Below are positions 7,372 through 15,777 of a stretch of DNA of 64,000 bases, piece after piece. Each line of letters opens with the position of its first letter. Position 1 is the stretch's first letter. The DNA is taken from assembly GCF_041504345.1 (NCBI RefSeq), contig NZ_CP167894.1:2108001-2172000 (forward strand), given 5' to 3'. The stretch comes from Vibrio sp. BS-M-Sm-2. Lineage in GTDB: Bacteria; Pseudomonadota; Gammaproteobacteria; Enterobacterales; Vibrionaceae. The notes under the pieces are model-generated. The model was given only the letters and a program-made list of their open reading frames with translations, was not told where the DNA came from and searched no databases. The position numbers and the translations under genes are program-made.

Positions 7372-10006
7372 TGTAATTAACCTAATTAAATTAAAGCAAG
7401 GAACTAATACTCAGAGCTTATCCGAACTTGAGCAGCAAGCAAAAGAACGTTTTGAATCGTTGCCGTTGATAGTTGGTTGTGTCTGGGGGGATGATAGTTG
7501 GTCATATCTGAAACTTAACCAAAAGGTTCTTTTTAAAATGATAGGTGGAGAACCTTTGCCGAAGGAATTGATCACCTTAAGTAAAGTTTTCTTAGTTAAC
7601 ATGCTTTGGAATCAAAGGTTGCGAGCAGAGCCGTACTCTTTCTCCCATGTTAAAAATTCTATTGAACCCATTAAGGTATGGGCAGAAAAGGGATTTAAAC
7701 AATTATCAGATATAAATCAACGTGCGTATGATGCGTTGATCGCTTACTTGGGTGAAAGGTACGCCGAGCCAACCACTAACGGCGTGAGCTTAAATCGAGT
7801 CATAAATTACCTCAATGATTGCCATTTGTTGTCGTCCAATATCGATACAGTGAATATATGTAAAGCATTGGGAAACACAGATGAATTTGGTCGAGTTCAA
7901 GCAAAAAAAGAAAAGATGCCTTTGCCAGAGCTGGTGAAAGCGGTGATTCATCTTAAATGGGCTATAGATGATAGGTTTGATGGCAGTACAAAAGCTATCA
8001 ACGACAAATTGTGTATTCTGACCCAAGTATTCCAGTATGGGTTAGGTTTAAGGCTTGGAGAAGTATTGCGCTTACCGCTCAATCCGTTAATTGAAATGGA
8101 TGGAGAAGTGTTCTGCCTTGTGTGGACTGAGAAAGGCTCCGAGCCAATGGCGAGATATGTTCCAACAATATGGCGTAAACCATTTAAAGATGCCGTTGAT
8201 GAAATACACAAGCTCACCAAAGTCTATAGGGACATAGCAATTCAGTTTGAACAACATGGGGCATTGAGTTTTTTTGATGAAAGATTTGATGTTTATGTTC
8301 AAAAAAAGGAATCTTCTTTTGAAAAAAAGGTTCGTCAGTTAGATGGCTTATTATTGTCAAAGAAGTTGGCCGCAGAAAAATTGTGGCAGCTAAAAACAAA
8401 AATCAGCAACGGTGAACGATTCGAGCTTAAGGAACTAGCCAGTATTTTACCTATATCCTCTGGCGCTAAAGGTGCCACTTCCCTACTGAAATATTACAGA
8501 AATATGGGGTTTGAGGTGGTAAGTGAATCGCTAGGGACTTTTAAAAATAATCACTATGCTACAGGCGAAGCCATTGTAAATGGCATTGATGAAATAGTAA
8601 CAGTGAGAGCTACACACGTTACTGTGTTGGAGCTACTTAAAATACTCAACATTTGCTCAGCTGATGGTGAGAACTATCGTTCAAAAGATACCTTTATCCG
8701 AAAAAAGGTAATTACGCTATATGGTAACTATATTGCACTTACCTTTGCTAATGACGTTAAATTAGAAAAGGTATCAAAGGTGGCGGTTATTAGTCGCGAG
8801 GATGCACTAGATATCATACGAGCCTATACACTTGGTGGTTACGATCACCACAAACAGATACCTCTCAAAGAACTAGAAAACATCTTGCCTGAATTTTTTA
8901 CTCAAAATACAGCGAATAAGACTTACCTTCAAAAGCTTGTGAGTAATGAAAAGGTCACTTTTTATGTAGCGTCGATAGGAAAAAGAGAGTTTACGAAGGT
9001 AAAAGGTTACTTGGCTGATTTTGATAAAGTAAAGAGCCATTTTCGGGCGCAGTATGAACGCATGAATTTAGATATCGAACGGGAGTTAATCGAAAAGTCT
9101 ATTCATGAATATGAACAAGATCATATCAAGATAAGCTCGAAATCCTTCAGTATTCGTCAAAAACCATCAGAGCATTTATTTCTGCGTGCAGGAATAAGCG
9201 GAGGAAAATCCTATGAACACTTACCTCAGGTTTTAGGGTATTTCGCTGTAACTTATTTCTTTGGAGGTAATGATAGGCAGGACAGCGCTTTTGTTCGTTA
9301 CGAAATCGACGTTGATGATCATGTAGCTAATAGTTGGCAAAGCCACAAGGGAAGGCACTGGCAAACGACTAGCTTATTTAGAGCAGGCTTGGCTGAATTG
9401 GTCGTGAATAAGTGGATGGGACGAACAACAGGGCAAGGTGAAAACTACGATCATAATACTGGGCGTGAACGAGCAAAAGTTGTAGGTGATGCCATGTTAA
9501 ATGACTCAGAGCGCTTTTTAGGTGATGTCCCAGACAAGGTAAGAATGTGGAAACAACAAAAAATTCCAACCAGTAGTTTGCCTGAACATTTAAATTCTAC
9601 ACTTCAATCAATTCAATATAGCCCAGTAGGTTATTGCACGAGGCCCTTATACCTAAAGCCTTGTGAGTTTAACTTAAAATGCCTAACAGGTAATAAAGGT
9701 AAAGGGTGTAAACACTACATATATGATTTACATGATCCTTCTCATAGGGAAAAAATCACCGCAGAGCGCGATAGGTCCTCCTTAGAGCTATCCAGGCTAT
9801 TTGAGGTATACGAAAAAGGGGTTGAAGCAGCCAAGATGCACATTGAGCACCATATGGTAATCCTTAGAAACACTACATCGATATTGGATAATGCAGAAAT
9901 CATTCTAAATGATAGTCAGCTCGATAAGCTCCAAGACTTTATGCCATTTAAAAAGGATGGTTCATTTCCTGATGATTGCCCATTTCAGTGTGGAGGTAAT
10001 GAGTAA
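7364..10006 (+). CDS. gmtZ: Large recombinase-like protein, probable GmtZ (VPA1269 type)
   Basis: 880 residues from the ATG at 7364, which has AAGGA 7 bp upstream; an ATG at 7349 is also open. The N-terminal half is mostly helical and unassigned. An Arg-containing box (FQYGLGLRLGEVLRLPL) lies near residue 225. A late region KGRHWQTTSLFRAGLAE...NKWMGRTTGQGENYDH (about 660-697) resembles recombinase boxes II-III, with S-L-F-R where H-x-x-R is expected and W plus Tyr after it. About 350 residues of insert separate the boxes. A Cys cluster follows (GYCTRPLYLKPCEFNLKCL...GCKHY). Probably the large integrase of the trio. Its catalytic competence is uncertain. Confidence 0.68.
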   Translation: MSDVINLIKLKQGTNTQSLSELEQQAKERFESLPLIVGCVWGDDSWSYLKLNQKVLFKMIGGEPLPKELITLSKVFLVNMLWNQRLRAEPYSFSHVKNSIEPIKVWAEKGFKQLSDINQRAYDALIAYLGERYAEPTTNGVSLNRVINYLNDCHLLSSNIDTVNICKALGNTDEFGRVQAKKEKMPLPELVKAVIHLKWAIDDRFDGSTKAINDKLCILTQVFQYGLGLRLGEVLRLPLNPLIEMDGEVFCLVWTEKGSEPMARYVPTIWRKPFKDAVDEIHKLTKVYRDIAIQFEQHGALSFFDERFDVYVQKKESSFEKKVRQLDGLLLSKKLAAEKLWQLKTKISNGERFELKELASILPISSGAKGATSLLKYYRNMGFEVVSESLGTFKNNHYATGEAIVNGIDEIVTVRATHVTVLELLKILNICSADGENYRSKDTFIRKKVITLYGNYIALTFANDVKLEKVSKVAVISREDALDIIRAYTLGGYDHHKQIPLKELENILPEFFTQNTANKTYLQKLVSNEKVTFYVASIGKREFTKVKGYLADFDKVKSHFRAQYERMNLDIERELIEKSIHEYEQDHIKISSKSFSIRQKPSEHLFLRAGISGGKSYEHLPQVLGYFAVTYFFGGNDRQDSAFVRYEIDVDDHVANSWQSHKGRHWQTTSLFRAGLAELVVNKWMGRTTGQGENYDHNTGRERAKVVGDAMLNDSERFLGDVPDKVRMWKQQKIPTSSLPEHLNSTLQSIQYSPVGYCTRPLYLKPCEFNLKCLTGNKGKGCKHYIYDLHDPSHREKITAERDRSSLELSRLFEVYEKGVEAAKMHIEHHMVILRNTTSILDNAEIILNDSQLDKLQDFMPFKKDGSFPDDCPFQCGGNE

Positions 10007-10428
10007 TGGCGACGACCAAAGAAGAGTTTGAAAGTGCATTTAAAATATTAAGTCAATTTGAAAGACAACTCATACCTGCTGAAGAGTTTGGCTGGGAGTA
10101 CATTACCAGCCGAGTGAAGCCTTCAAAGCCAACTCTATGGAGAAACCAGGACTTTCGTGATGAATTTAATCGCGTAAAGATACTGGTTAGGGCTTACAAA
10201 GGTGGGAAGGCAATTTATGATCTTAATGCTTCGAAGGAATCAGCTAAGGATGCTGAGATAAACAAACTAAAAAGGAAAATTGAAGATCTAGAACATCAAT
10301 TGTCCAGAGAAAGAGAAAGGCTTGCTTATGCCGCAGTAGTAGCAAGACGAGAGAATATTGATCCTATTAAGTTTGAAGAAAACTCTCCTCTTCTGGGGGC
10401 TATTGGACGGAAGAAAAAATATGGCTAA
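10006..10428 (+). CDS. gmtX: Small coiled-coil protein, probable GmtX
   Basis: 140 residues. The N-terminal half has a probable DNA-binding-like helical segment (SRVKPSKPTLWRNQDFRDEF). Residues 85-110 form a charged coiled coil (INKLKRKIEDLEHQLSRERE). The basic tail ends GAIGRKKKYG. The size, position after two recombinases and coiled coil recall TnpC of Tn554, an accessory factor in transposition. The start overlaps the gmtZ stop by one base, and its stop overlaps the start of the next, broken gene. A direct role in recombination is inferred. Confidence 0.68.
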   Translation: MATTKEEFESAFKILSQFERQLIPAEEFGWEYITSRVKPSKPTLWRNQDFRDEFNRVKILVRAYKGGKAIYDLNASKESAKDAEINKLKRKIEDLEHQLSRERERLAYAAVVARRENIDPIKFEENSPLLGAIGRKKKYG

Positions 10429-10857
10429 CGGACAACAAAAAGCGTAACAAAACCTTGAGGCATTTGAGGCCTGGAAAGCCACACAGACGATCGATGAGTT
10501 TAAACAAATCGTATTCAGAGGTCAGCTTAATCGTATTGAAGTGGCAAAGGGGATTGGTTGTGGAAAAGCGGCTTTAAACCAAAGTTCAGCCCTCAAGAAA
10601 ACACTCAAAGCCTTAGAAGATGAGCTGCGCGGTAAAGGTGTCCTGCCATCGTTGACCGGCGCTGCCAAGAAGAATGAGTGCAAACCTCAAGCCTACGACA
10701 ACACAGAAAATCGAAAGCATCTCGATTCAAAGCGGAGGGCGTCATTAGAAGCTGAGAACATTGAATTGAAAGCCAAGCTCAAGGAGCTTGAAAGCGACTT
10801 GAGCGTTTTGGTGAGCTATCTGAAACCTTATCCGAAATGGGATTGATGCCACGATGA
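10421..10857 (+). pseudogene. Broken VPA1267-family gene
   Basis: The ATG at 10421 overlaps the gmtX stop and opens MANGQQKA, then meets a TAA at 10445-10447 where a sense codon is expected. The same frame continues with QNLEAFEAWKATQT, FRGQLNR, and GIGCGKAALNQ to about 10800. There a one-base loss shifts the frame; the normal ending ERFGELSETLSEMGLMPR and TGA are found in the next frame to 10857. Two lesions make this a pseudogene. A shortened product from the GTG at 10541 is possible but would also have the wrong C-terminus. The family is recalled from V. parahaemolyticus islands and its function is unknown. Confidence 0.75.
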
Positions 10858-11980
10858 ATAACGCTTTGCATGAAGACCAAATGCGTGTCACCAGCATCCC
10901 TTATCGCTCGGCCAAGATGGTGATATTCAGCGGTGTACCGCTGGCGAAAGACTCTTACAAAACCAATAGTGGGAAGTATTACGTCACCATCAAAGCCGAC
11001 CCCGATAGCATCCCTGCGCTTCCAAAGCTGGGTCTGCATTGGTCAGCCAAAGGCACTCGCAAGATAGAAAATATGGAGATGGGTGATTATGTTTTGCAGC
11101 AGCATACTTATGAATCACCCAGGTATATTGAATGCACTTTACCCGAAGCAGGAGAGCAACTGATACGCTTTATCGCCAGAGAAAGTAACTTCAAGGGTAT
11201 TGGCGAAAGCAAAGCTAGGGCGCTCTGGCAGCTCTTGGGTAAAGACTTCCATGCTACACAGAGAAATGACACCCCAGACTCTAGAAAGCGTCTAACATCG
11301 ATTCTGAGCGAAGATTCAGTGGAAGCGCTCTTTAAGGGGTACGCCAAATATAAAATCTGGCACATTGCAACTGGATGAGCGAGCACGACATCCCCGTCAG
11401 TGTGCAGCAACGGTTGCTCAAACATCACGGTGAAGCTTCCATAGAGGTCATTAAGGATAATCCTTATGCTTTGATGGGCTTTAGTCTTTCGTTCAGTGCC
11501 ATTGAAGATATTATCAAGGTAACGGATTTTAAGAGCGATGTTGCGAAGGATGACCCATGAAGACTCAGCGCTGCTCTGGAAATGGCGATTCGCAAAGAGA
11601 TTGAAAAAGGTCACACCTATACCACTCATGCCAATGTGCGCCCTTACCTCAAAAAGCTACTGAAAGACAAAACACTGGTCACACAGGCGTTCCAATCAGG
11701 TCATGATAAAGCTCAGTACATTTTAAATCCCGACACAGGAGCTTACCATCCAACGGCGCAAATTCTGATGGAAAGTGTTGTTGCCAAACGGCTAAATACA
11801 CTGATTAAGCGAAATAACTTGTTTGATGAAAACGCCAATGCTGCGTATTGCTCTGCGGTTGCGGAGCTTCCCTACGAATTAACGCTTAAACAAATCGAAG
11901 CCGTCGCAACGTGTCTGGATAACTCGGTAAGCTGTATTACGGGCGGTGCAGGAACAGGTAAGGCAACGGTACTCAGTGTC
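10854..11980 (+). pseudogene. Truncated RecD-like/AAA helicase remnant
   Basis: Three collinear pieces of one protein. The first (10854-11378) contains a helix-hairpin-helix-like stretch (FIARESNFKGIGESKARALWQLLG). A frameshift near 11360 leads to the second (QRLLKHHGEASIEVIKDNPYALMGF), which has an in-frame TGA at 11558-11560 where Arg is expected. The third reaches a Walker A sequence (GGAGTGKATVL, with Ala where the Thr of GKT is usual). The homology then stops abruptly near 11975, and the remainder of the motor domains is absent. This order (HhH, then P-loop) matches RecD2-like helicases. It is a dead gene and marks an old deletion or replacement junction. Confidence 0.7.
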
Positions 11981-12478
11981 GGAAGACAATATAGTTTGTT
12001 CTATTCCAATAAAGTCCGAAAATTTTTGATGCTCTTTGTCCTAGTCTGTCTTTTGTTGTAGCAAGCTTTTGCCCCTAAATGAGTTACGCCTTAAAGTTTA
12101 AACAACGTTCAATTCTCCTTTATATTCAAAAAGAAGTGAGAGGCAAAATGATAACCTTGACTCCATTTCCCTTTGCATAAAATGAATGAAAAGGATACTC
12201 ACGCTATGCTGATTCTGACTTCACTAGAAAAATCAATAAGCCAATATGAAGGTGGGTGAATCATAAACTGTAGCCAGAGAACGCCGGGGGAGCGTTTAGT
12301 TCTGCAATTGGTTGAGGCACAACTTCTATTAAGTAATTGTTGACTAAGAGCAAAGCTCTGCAAGTTAAAGATAGTAAAAACTGGAATTTGGACATAATAT
12401 GCACCCAAAAACACTGCAACAAAACTTACTAAGCGCAGTTTGTTTAGGTGTCAATGAGATGCAATTTGAGAGGTCATT
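11981..12478. other. Noncoding junction region
   Basis: No convincing gene. The sequence changes from helicase coding to AT-rich DNA near 11980, the probable breakpoint of a deletion. The 12240-12420 part has no recognisable coding signal. The end supplies a GAGAGG ribosome site (12468-12473) for the next gene. Confidence 0.5.
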
Positions 12479-12811
12479 TTGAACAATTCTTGGGTAAAAG
12501 TAATAGCAATTACTGGTTCTGTAGGTGTATTTGCTTTTCTGTTTAGTTTACTTATGGGTCATGTGTTTAGCGAAAAAATCGTAGATTTACTTGGCTCAGA
12601 AAAAGTCTTCTACATCATCGTCGCGTTTATATCTATTTTCGCCATATGCACTTTAGTCGCTTTATTCAAGCCTCGACGCCAAAGCGATAGCGACTCCAAT
12701 GGAAATGTTTCTGAATCAGGAACGCCCAAGTCGCAATCAGAATCCTTGAAAAAAGACATTTCAGTAACATATAACGGCAACTCAACCCACAACGGCGATA
12801 ATCACTTCTAG
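12479..12811 (+). CDS. Two-TM protein with C-terminal NGDN motif (putative effector)
   Basis: 110 residues from a TTG with GAGAGG 5 bp upstream. Two membrane helices are clear: about 5-27 (WVKVIAITGSVGVFAFLFSL...) and 43-64 (VFYIIVAFISIFAICTLVAL). A polar Ser/Asn/Gly-rich linker follows (about 68-90). The last 17 residues, ISVTYNGNSTHNGDNHF, are repeated almost intact at the start of the next protein. One base separates the stop from that gene, so the two are coupled. No family is recognised. The small membrane domain plus a shared terminal motif suggests a membrane-disrupting or anchoring effector recruited through that motif. Function is inferred only. Confidence 0.7.
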   Translation: MNNSWVKVIAITGSVGVFAFLFSLLMGHVFSEKIVDLLGSEKVFYIIVAFISIFAICTLVALFKPRRQSDSDSNGNVSESGTPKSQSESLKKDISVTYNGNSTHNGDNHF

Positions 12812-12812
12812 C

Positions 12813-13358
12813 ATGAACCAACAAGTTTCTGTCAATTATAACGATGAATCAGCTCACAATGGAGATAATATTTTTACTCCATTGAGCTCTCTTGAACAAG
12901 CTGTTGAACAAATCAAAAAAACTCTGGGAAGTCAAAACGAAGCAGTGGAAATCATCGAAAACCTAGCGGATTACATCACAGATCACCCCAACAGAGAGAT
13001 CATAGGTTTAGAAGCCAAGCTTTCAAAAGGCGACCGCCAAGAGCTCACAGATAGAGCAGTTTTGCTTAAAAATAGATTTGAAAGAAAACTAGCAAAAAAC
13101 CAAATGTCACTGGCAGAGCAGCACGTATATGTTCAACTACTATCTACAATTAGCTGTATTTGGCATTCGAAGATCAAACCACTAATTGACCTTGAAACTT
13201 CAAAAAACAGCATAGATCAAGCCATATTTGATGACCTCATAGAGCCTGTCCATAAAGCAGTTGTTCGCTATGACACTTTGGCCACATCAGAGTTGGTCAG
13301 CGGTATGCTTTACTTTCTTACAGGCAAGTGCCATTTAGTGTGGGAGCCATCATGCTGA
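12813..13358 (+). CDS. Small helical ABC-3C-associated protein with N-terminal NGDN motif
   Basis: 181 residues. Residues 5-21, VSVNYNDESAHNGDNIF, align with the C-terminus of the preceding protein (11 of 17 identical). The rest is predicted helical: a coiled-coil-like stretch around 26-48 (SSLEQAVEQIKKTLGSQNEA) and an acidic/basic helical domain. No known domain is recognised. The gene overlaps the next one by 7 bp (ATGCTGA), so all products are probably made together. Context suggests the variable third component of an ABC-three-component system, linking the ATPase to the membrane protein. That assignment is inference. Confidence 0.65.
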   Translation: MNQQVSVNYNDESAHNGDNIFTPLSSLEQAVEQIKKTLGSQNEAVEIIENLADYITDHPNREIIGLEAKLSKGDRQELTDRAVLLKNRFERKLAKNQMSLAEQHVYVQLLSTISCIWHSKIKPLIDLETSKNSIDQAIFDDLIEPVHKAVVRYDTLATSELVSGMLYFLTGKCHLVWEPSC

Positions 13359-13864
13359 TTTATCATCCTGCACAAGATATCAACCATTGTGTATATCGTT
13401 TACTTTCGATAATGGAAAACACCACACATCAAAAAATCAAACTAGATACTTATCGATTAATCGATTTTTATACTCTTTTTCCTTACTTAGTATCGCTGAT
13501 CAAACCGCTACCGAAACCTCTGGATAGACATAGAAGTAAGTTTAGTGATGTTTCTGAACCTTTCGAAGCGCTTAAGAATACTCGCCGAATTCTATTTGAA
13601 CTCGAGAATTTGCAAACCGTAGCCATTCAGAACTTATTGGCAAAAAATCTTTTGGATAAAGAATATTTTGATAAAGGCTTTATCAAACGAACCGAACTAT
13701 CACTACCATCTTCACTTGAAAAAGAACTCATCAATTCAACTCTCGCTCAAGAAGGTTGGTTTCGTGCTCTAATTGATGATTTGCCTAACGTTAAATTTGG
13801 TGGAAAAACGGGACTGAAAGCTAGGACTGGCTTAATGGAATACCGTTACGATCTGGAGAAATAA
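13352..13864 (+). CDS. ABC-3C middle-component-like protein
   Basis: 170 residues from the ATG at 13352, chosen over a GTG at 13328 because GGGAG lies about 6 bp upstream. The N-terminus MLIYHPAQDINHCVYRLL and the following segment RLIDFYTLFPYLVSLI resemble a middle component of ABC-3C systems (recalled as the MC5 type). In those systems the middle component is a wHTH-like adaptor beside an SMC-like ATPase. It overlaps the ATPase gene by one base (TAATG). The neighbouring order of small protein, adaptor and ATPase supports the call. The subtype is uncertain. Confidence 0.62.
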   Translation: MLIYHPAQDINHCVYRLLSIMENTTHQKIKLDTYRLIDFYTLFPYLVSLIKPLPKPLDRHRSKFSDVSEPFEALKNTRRILFELENLQTVAIQNLLAKNLLDKEYFDKGFIKRTELSLPSSLEKELINSTLAQEGWFRALIDDLPNVKFGGKTGLKARTGLMEYRYDLEK

Positions 13865-15753
13865 TGAGTCGCTCTAAACTATTTATCAACCGCTTTGCGG
13901 TCTATGCATTGGGTAAGTTTGTTTACGAAGAAAGCTTCCACACTGGAGTAAACATTATCAGGGGCGAAAACGGTACGGGCAAGTCTACAATTATAGACTT
14001 GATTAGTTACGCTCTGGGGGCAGAAATTACCGATTGGACAAGAGAACAGCTCAAATGCGACTATGTCATTGCTGAAGTAAGCATTAACGGTCATATCGCA
14101 ACAATTAAGCGCACCATTACACCAACAGGGCAAGAGCGAGCACTTTTCTTTGATGGCGATATGACACGTGCCCTTGCGACTGAAGAGGGATGGAACAAGT
14201 TTTCTATGCGTCGCAACCAAGATACGCATAGTTTCTCTCAGCACCTATTCGAGTTATTAAATCTACCCCGCCATCAGACTGATGATAGTAAAAACTTAAC
14301 TATGCATCAGATTCTTAGAGTGATGTACGTTGATCAGCTTTCTGCAACTAATAAGCTCCTCAAAGAAGAGACAAAGTTTGACAACATCACAACCCGCAGA
14401 GCTATTGGTGAATACTTGCTGGGGATCGATACTCTTGAGGCGTACAACTTAAGGCAAGATTTAATAGAAGCCAACAAGACATTCGAGAAGGTAAATGCAG
14501 AGTTAAATGCGATATATCGCATGTTCGGTCATGATGAGACCTTGATTAACCTTAAATCTCTGCATTCCGAAATCAATAAAGTAAAATCAGATATAACTGA
14601 ACTAGAAAAGATGCGTCAGCAAGTCAAAAGTACACCTACTGAGCAGGTTTCTAACGATGTTGCACTTAAAATCAAATCATTGGTTAAAGGTATTGATGAC
14701 CTTGCACAAGAGTTAACGACACTAAACTCTAAGCGTGATGCTATAGCAGCAGAGATACGTGAAACTTCTGCTTTTTTGAGGTCTCTCGAGTATAGAAAAG
14801 ATTCCCTAGCGCAATCTCAGGTTACCTACAGCAGTCTAGGCTCAATCACATTCAAATATTGCCCATCATGCCTTGAACCTTTGGCTGTAAGTGAAGACGA
14901 CTCATGTTGCCTTTGTAAGTCATCAAAACAGCATAACGATAAAGATTTCGCGTACTCTCAGTTATTCAACGAGTTAAACTTCCAGATCAAAGAAAGTCAA
15001 AAGCTCATCAATAGTTTTCAAGCTGATATCGCCCTAATTGAATCTAAAGTTCCATACGTAAAACAAAAGCTTTCAGCTTCAAAAGCAGAACTAAATGCGA
15101 TAAATGTATCTAATGATGACAAAGATGCCATTTTACAAAATCTATCTACGGAAATCGGATTTTGTCAGAGCCAGATCATTTCGCTAGAAGATAAGAAAGA
15201 GCAAGTGACAAAGGTTGACGTCTTACAAACAAAGAAAGCAAAAGCCCAAAAACGTATAACAGATATTCAAGCTCAGTTAGAGAAAATTACAGTCCTTCAA
15301 GAGAACAGGTATGTATCGGTATATGAATCTATTGAGTCAAAAGCCAAAGACCTTCTGATGCTAGATGGAGGTTATGAGATAGCATTTGAAGAGCCTGAGG
15401 AGATAATATTCGATTTTGCTAAAGACAAAATGTTTGTGAATGGAAGAAGCAAGTTTTCAGCAAGCTCAATGGTTGTAATGAAAAACAGCATACGCTTTTC
15501 AATATTTTCTCATGCTGTTGATGACACCTATGCTCGACTTCCTAACCTAATTCTCATGGATAATATAGAAGACAAAGGGATGCGCGAAGAGCGCAGTCAA
15601 AACTTCCAGCGTCATATGGTTAACGTTTGTGATTCTATAGAGAGTGAATTTCAGCTGATATATACAACCTCAATGATAGCTGATGAGCTTGAAGGAACGA
15701 CAATGTGTGTAGGGCCATTTTATCCTAAAGGGTGCCATACCTTAGAGCTTTAA
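13864..15753 (+). CDS. Rad50/SMC-like ABC ATPase of an ABC-3C-type system
   Basis: 629 residues. Walker A RGENGTGKST lies at 33-42. Long heptad regions follow (about 200-320 and 360-480), separated by a CPSC...CCLC zinc-hook-like pair at about 333-351, as in Rad50. The C-terminal half supplies a signature-like segment (SKFSASSMVVMKN) and a Walker B strand LPNLILMDNIED near 555-568. There the usual DE pair after the hydrophobic strand is D-N-I-E-D. The protein is too short for a full Rad50 and is the size expected of conflict-system SMC-like ATPases. Probably a DNA-structure or phage-sensing motor. What it senses is unknown. Confidence 0.8.
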   Translation: MSRSKLFINRFAVYALGKFVYEESFHTGVNIIRGENGTGKSTIIDLISYALGAEITDWTREQLKCDYVIAEVSINGHIATIKRTITPTGQERALFFDGDMTRALATEEGWNKFSMRRNQDTHSFSQHLFELLNLPRHQTDDSKNLTMHQILRVMYVDQLSATNKLLKEETKFDNITTRRAIGEYLLGIDTLEAYNLRQDLIEANKTFEKVNAELNAIYRMFGHDETLINLKSLHSEINKVKSDITELEKMRQQVKSTPTEQVSNDVALKIKSLVKGIDDLAQELTTLNSKRDAIAAEIRETSAFLRSLEYRKDSLAQSQVTYSSLGSITFKYCPSCLEPLAVSEDDSCCLCKSSKQHNDKDFAYSQLFNELNFQIKESQKLINSFQADIALIESKVPYVKQKLSASKAELNAINVSNDDKDAILQNLSTEIGFCQSQIISLEDKKEQVTKVDVLQTKKAKAQKRITDIQAQLEKITVLQENRYVSVYESIESKAKDLLMLDGGYEIAFEEPEEIIFDFAKDKMFVNGRSKFSASSMVVMKNSIRFSIFSHAVDDTYARLPNLILMDNIEDKGMREERSQNFQRHMVNVCDSIESEFQLIYTTSMIADELEGTTMCVGPFYPKGCHTLEL

Positions 15754-15777
15754 TACGATACGGTATTGTTTATTAAT

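Noticed and set aside
11108..11629. 173-residue minus-strand ORF over the helicase remnant
   Set aside because: The plus strand carries recognisable helicase pieces in collinear order; the antisense frame has no family features.
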